Assembly (NCBI GenBank): GCA_903912795.1
Contig: CAIWIS010000876.1
Coordinates: 1-9,775 of the forward strand
DNA length: 9,775 nt
Reading direction: 5' to 3'
From: an uncultured Bacteroidales bacterium
GTDB lineage: Bacteria > Bacteroidota > Bacteroidia > Bacteroidales > Paludibacteraceae
The notes below the pieces were generated by a model, which was given only the letters and a program-made list of their open reading frames with translations, made no database searches and was not told where the DNA came from. Below, one piece after another: positions 6,904 through 9,775 of this stretch. A program made the position numbers and the translations under genes. Numbering within the stretch: position 1 is the stretch's first letter; each line of letters opens with the position of its first letter.

Positions 6904-9082
6904 ATTTTATCACTTTTATCTTGTCAAACAAATAAGTTTTTCCGCTATTGTTTATGGCAAAAGTAGATATATAAATAGCATTGGTAGTTACACGAATGTT
7001 GCTGTAAGTAGGCTCGCCTGTTTGAGAAAATCGCCCCGTAAACAGGCTCCAATAATCGGGAATGCCTATTTTGGCGGAATTCTCATCCATTTTGGTTTTG
7101 GTAGAAGGTGCATACTTTTTTCTCGACGCAGAGTTATTGCTAAAATAGAAAGTACCATTGCTTACATCAAAAGTACCTCCCGATTTTCCATTCATATTAG
7201 CTTGTTCCACTATCGGTAGGCTATTTACATTATGAACTGAATTCGGAACTAAAGTTTTGGATTGATAATCAACGGGTCCTATCGTACTGTACACGTGATC
7301 GTGTCCGTGAATCAAAAGATCTATTTTTAGCTTTTGATAGTAAGGCAACATGGCATCTCGAAGTGCAATACTTGACATATCCTTTTGGTGACTTCCTCCA
7401 GAAAATAGCCCAGTATGCACACATACAATCCGCCAACGAACGTTCACATTTGCATTTACCTGCTTTGTCAACCATTCGCCTAAGGAAGTCAGATATCCAG
7501 GTTTTGAAACATCCTCGTGATTCACCACCATAAATAAAGCATCGCCCACCACAAATGAATAAACTGTACCGCTCATAGTTGTTTTCACCGCAGCAGATTG
7601 ATTGTAGGAATCGTCGTTATTGATATGGTTAAAGAAATTATTACTCGAGCTTGCATCGTGGTTACCGATAGTTGAAACAATTGGTAATTTGCTCCATACA
7701 TTTTCGATGCGTTCAAAAAATTGTTCGTATTCCCATTCACTATTCATACTGCCTTGGGATTCAACTAAATCTCCTGTTGCCAAAACGAATAGTGGATTGG
7801 ACGTTTTAGAATAGGCCTTTTCTAAAATTTGAGTTGAAACGTCAAAATTATCAGCAGAATTAGCCTGAGTATCAGTAATGTAAATAAAGGAGAAATCTTC
7901 TTTGGTGTTTTTAGCGGTGTGAAATGTGCGGACTGAGCTCCATGCACCCTGTTTTCCTACCCGATAGGAATAGTTCGTGTTCGGTTTCAAACCACTAACC
8001 AATACTTTATTAGAAGTATAATTTCGTTTTATATTGGCCGATAAATCAGCTGTAAAAGTTGGATCATTGGCCGGTACAAGATAATTCACATTCGACAAAT
8101 TTGTAGTTGTTGCAACGTTTGTCATTAATGGACTTTCAAAGTCGGATAGTTTGGCATTTTTCCCTGCTACAATTTGTACTTGCCCTCCATTTGTACCCGA
8201 ATTAGTGTACCATGCAAAACCCATATTTGTGGTTGGATCGCCATTAAATGAACAATTTATGCAATAGGGCTCTTCTTTTGACAGCATTGATTTCATTACA
8301 ATAGATAAAGCCTTTAAGTTGGTTGCTGTTGGAGTTTCGGTAGCTTTTTTTCGCGCTGACAAAAGCAATGTCCAACTGGGTATAGCCCAATCATTTTCGT
8401 GTAATGCCTGTGCTTCTATCAGAAGCGTTTTATCAATAGTTGGATTAGGATTTCTTTTACTCGCAGTAAGATAGATATTGTCTATCCGGAATTGAGTAGT
8501 AGGAGACGTTGGAAATGCGGTACACACCCAACGAATATCAAGATATTGTATATTGTTGCATTCATTCGGTAATCGTACATTGTTCACCTGCCTTCTACTT
8601 ATTCCTGATTCAGTTACGTCATTCACCGAAAATGGTCCGAATACATCTTTCCATGGCCCAGTTGAACTAAGTCTGTATTGTACTTTAAACGAGTAGGCAT
8701 CGACGGTTTGGCTCGTAGAGTGGCTAGAGGTTATGCTCAAAGAGGAGGCATCTATTGAATTCAAGCCTGAAATCATATAATAACGTTCCTCTGAACCAGA
8801 CCAACCTGTTGAACATTGCACATACCCACCTGTGGTAGGAACTTTCCATGAACGAGATGCCGAACCACCAAAAAACATTTGCTCCGTACCTATCTTGGCA
8901 GTTTTTGCCAAAGTCCCTCTATCTGCTTGTATAGGTTTATCGGTCGTCTGTCCTGGTGGTAAAATTCCGCCTCCATACCATTTATCGAAAGTCCATTCGG
9001 CTAAGGAAACGCGAATGCTGTCCTGCGCAAAAAGAAAGGCACAGAAAAATAAACCTAAAAATACAGCTATTGTTTTTTTCAT
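6902..9082 (-). CDS. Large modular exported metallophosphoesterase (PAP-like) with N-terminal beta-sandwich-like module
   Basis: This protein has 726 residues. MKKTIAVFLGLFFCAFLFAQ is a Sec signal peptide. Residues about 25-210 (LAEWTFDKWYGGG near the start, WKDVFGPF and DNIYLTAS further on) look like a beta-sandwich of the concanavalin/CBM type, perhaps sugar-binding. Residues about 217-268 are a helical linker of FIVAR-like pattern (KTLLIEAQALHENDW, PSWTLLLSARKKA). About 280-393 is the purple-acid-phosphatase N-terminal domain (LKPNTNYSYRVG). The catalytic metallophosphoesterase domain (about 396-690) has Asp404-x-Gln406 (TDTQ), Gly437-Asp438, Asn474-His475-Asp476 (GNHD), His556 (VCVHTG) and Gly593-His594-Asp595-His596 (GHDH). 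The first motif is D-x-Q rather than the D-x-H of the neighbouring phosphatase, so one metal ligand differs. No T9SS sorting domain is seen. It begins 10 nt after the stop of the upstream gene at 9093, so the two are probably co-transcribed. The substrate is unknown; a phosphorylated glycan or nucleotide is possible. Confidence 0.88.
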   Translation of the reverse strand: MKKTIAVFLGLFFCAFLFAQDSIRVSLAEWTFDKWYGGGILPPGQTTDKPIQADRGTLAKTAKIGTEQMFFGGSASRSWKVPTTGGYVQCSTGWSGSEERYYMISGLNSIDASSLSITSSHSTSQTVDAYSFKVQYRLSSTGPWKDVFGPFSVNDVTESGISRRQVNNVRLPNECNNIQYLDIRWVCTAFPTSPTTQFRIDNIYLTASKRNPNPTIDKTLLIEAQALHENDWAIPSWTLLLSARKKATETPTATNLKALSIVMKSMLSKEEPYCINCSFNGDPTTNMGFAWYTNSGTNGGQVQIVAGKNAKLSDFESPLMTNVATTTNLSNVNYLVPANDPTFTADLSANIKRNYTSNKVLVSGLKPNTNYSYRVGKQGAWSSVRTFHTAKNTKEDFSFIYITDTQANSADNFDVSTQILEKAYSKTSNPLFVLATGDLVESQGSMNSEWEYEQFFERIENVWSKLPIVSTIGNHDASSSNNFFNHINNDDSYNQSAAVKTTMSGTVYSFVVGDALFMVVNHEDVSKPGYLTSLGEWLTKQVNANVNVRWRIVCVHTGLFSGGSHQKDMSSIALRDAMLPYYQKLKIDLLIHGHDHVYSTIGPVDYQSKTLVPNSVHNVNSLPIVEQANMNGKSGGTFDVSNGTFYFSNNSASRKKYAPSTKTKMDENSAKIGIPDYWSLFTGRFSQTGEPTYSNIRVTTNAIYISTFAINNSGKTYLFDKIKVIK

Positions 9083-9092
9083 AATTAAAGGA

Positions 9093-9775
9093 CTATTGAA
9101 TTTTTACTTTAACATCGGAAGTTGATTTTATATTTATCCAAACAACCATATCGTCGCTATCGAGTGTAGGTAAAAAACCAAGCGTATAGTCAACACCTTG
9201 AATTGCATTTTTTCCGTTAATTTCGATAGTTGCAGTACTTGACCTCCAATTCTTTATTACACAAGCAAGATTCACAATTGGCGATTTATTAGAACCCATT
9301 ACGTCAAACTCGAGTACTTGTTTTGTTTTACTCGTATTCTCAAAATTGTAACAACGTTGATATTGATCGTACCCGTTAGTATTGAAATATGGGGAGTTTG
9401 ATTTTATTTCAGCCGGATAGTTCCACGAGCCTGCAAGCGATAAAAGAGAGTCAATTGGTTCGGTGGTCATCCCCATGATAGAGCGGACACGAACTGAGTT
9501 GTCGCTGCCTTTCTCAAATATCTGTCTATCGCAATTTACCTGTGTTAGTGACGAATGGCTAGCTTTGTCGGGGGCAATCGTGTTTCGCCCATCGCTAGCT
9601 ATTTGTGAAATAGGCCAGTGATTCCAACAGGGGAAGGTGCTATAGCCCTTAACCCAACCAAATTTAAATGGATAAGTAACGCGATTTGGGTAATAGATAC
9701 CAAAAGGTTTGTATTTCGATTTGGTGTTGACCAACTGAATGGTCTTATACTTGGGAGTGTCAAATTTACTTGGCA
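9093..9775 (-). CDS. Unrecognised probable extracellular protein, C-terminal 226 residues (5' partial)
   Basis: The frame is open to the window edge; the first complete codon starts at 9773, so the N-terminus and any signal peptide are outside. TTG at 9734 is just an internal codon, not a start. Numbering in the window, an aromatic-rich segment contains FGWVKGY (38-44), WNHWPISQI (50-58) and SDGR (60-63), followed by a APDKASHSSL stretch. The last 90 residues or so (LEFDVMGSNKSP, then IKNWRSSTATIEINGK and DMVVWINIKSTSD) look like a beta-sandwich. No T9SS-type tail is visible. Trp- and Asn-rich composition and the downstream secreted phosphatase suggest an exported, perhaps carbohydrate-active, protein. 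I cannot assign a family. The downstream phosphatase begins 10 nt after the TAG stop. Confidence 0.75.
   Translation of the reverse strand, partial: PSKFDTPKYKTIQLVNTKSKYKPFGIYYPNRVTYPFKFGWVKGYSTFPCWNHWPISQIASDGRNTIAPDKASHSSLTQVNCDRQIFEKGSDNSVRVRSIMGMTTEPIDSLLSLAGSWNYPAEIKSNSPYFNTNGYDQYQRCYNFENTSKTKQVLEFDVMGSNKSPIVNLACVIKNWRSSTATIEINGKNAIQGVDYTLGFLPTLDSDDMVVWINIKSTSDVKVKIQ

Noticed and set aside
8832..9125. Plus-strand open frame opposite the phosphatase N-terminus.
   Set aside because: It is antisense to a strongly supported gene and has no recognisable protein features.
9732..9734. TTG start at 9734 for the last minus-strand gene.
   Set aside because: The frame stays open for 13 further codons to the window edge, so the gene is simply truncated.
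1..9775. tRNA, rRNA, CRISPR array or insertion sequence.
   Set aside because: No repeat-spacer pattern, transposase motif, terminal inverted repeats or cloverleaf-like segment was seen, and nearly every base is in a supported protein gene.

Overview
The window comes from a Bacteroidota bacterium, most likely a member of the Bacteroidia. The evidence is an AT-rich genome, secreted proteins with short Lys-rich signal peptides ending in A-Q, a C-terminal type IX secretion (T9SS) sorting domain, no clear Shine-Dalgarno sequences, and a cluster of carbohydrate-active and phosphatase genes. I cannot name the genus. No RNA gene, mobile element, CRISPR array or attachment site is visible, and no gap longer than 300 bases lacks a gene.

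The left arm (1-6847, plus strand) is a compact run of four genes in one direction. They encode a secreted right-handed beta-helix protein with a T9SS tail (its first few codons lie outside the window), a small exported SurA/PrsA-like protein without a PPIase domain, a periplasmic LacZ-type GH2 beta-galactosidase (1028 aa), and an exported purple-acid-phosphatase-like metallophosphoesterase (390 aa). The gaps are 17, 48 and 9 nt, so one transcript is likely.

The right arm (6902-9775, minus strand) runs towards the left arm. Its upstream gene is cut by the window edge and leaves only the C-terminal 226 residues of a protein I do not recognise. Ten nt downstream of it is a 726-aa modular metallophosphoesterase with an N-terminal beta-sandwich-like module, a helical linker, a PAP-type N-terminal domain and a calcineurin-like catalytic domain. 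The two arms meet in a 54-bp gap containing an AT-rich 9-bp inverted repeat, a candidate bidirectional terminator.

Inferred role: part of a polysaccharide or glycoconjugate degradation locus. The beta-helix protein would bind or cleave polymer outside the cell, the GH2 enzyme would remove terminal beta-linked sugars (probably galactose) in the periplasm, and the two phosphoesterases would remove phosphate from the substrate or its products. No SusC/SusD pair, sulfatase or regulator is visible, so the substrate cannot be read from the window. The best leads are the chaperone-like protein lacking a PPIase domain, the two differently built phosphatases around one GH2 enzyme, and the unrecognised truncated protein. 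I see no clear evidence of an entirely new type of system.
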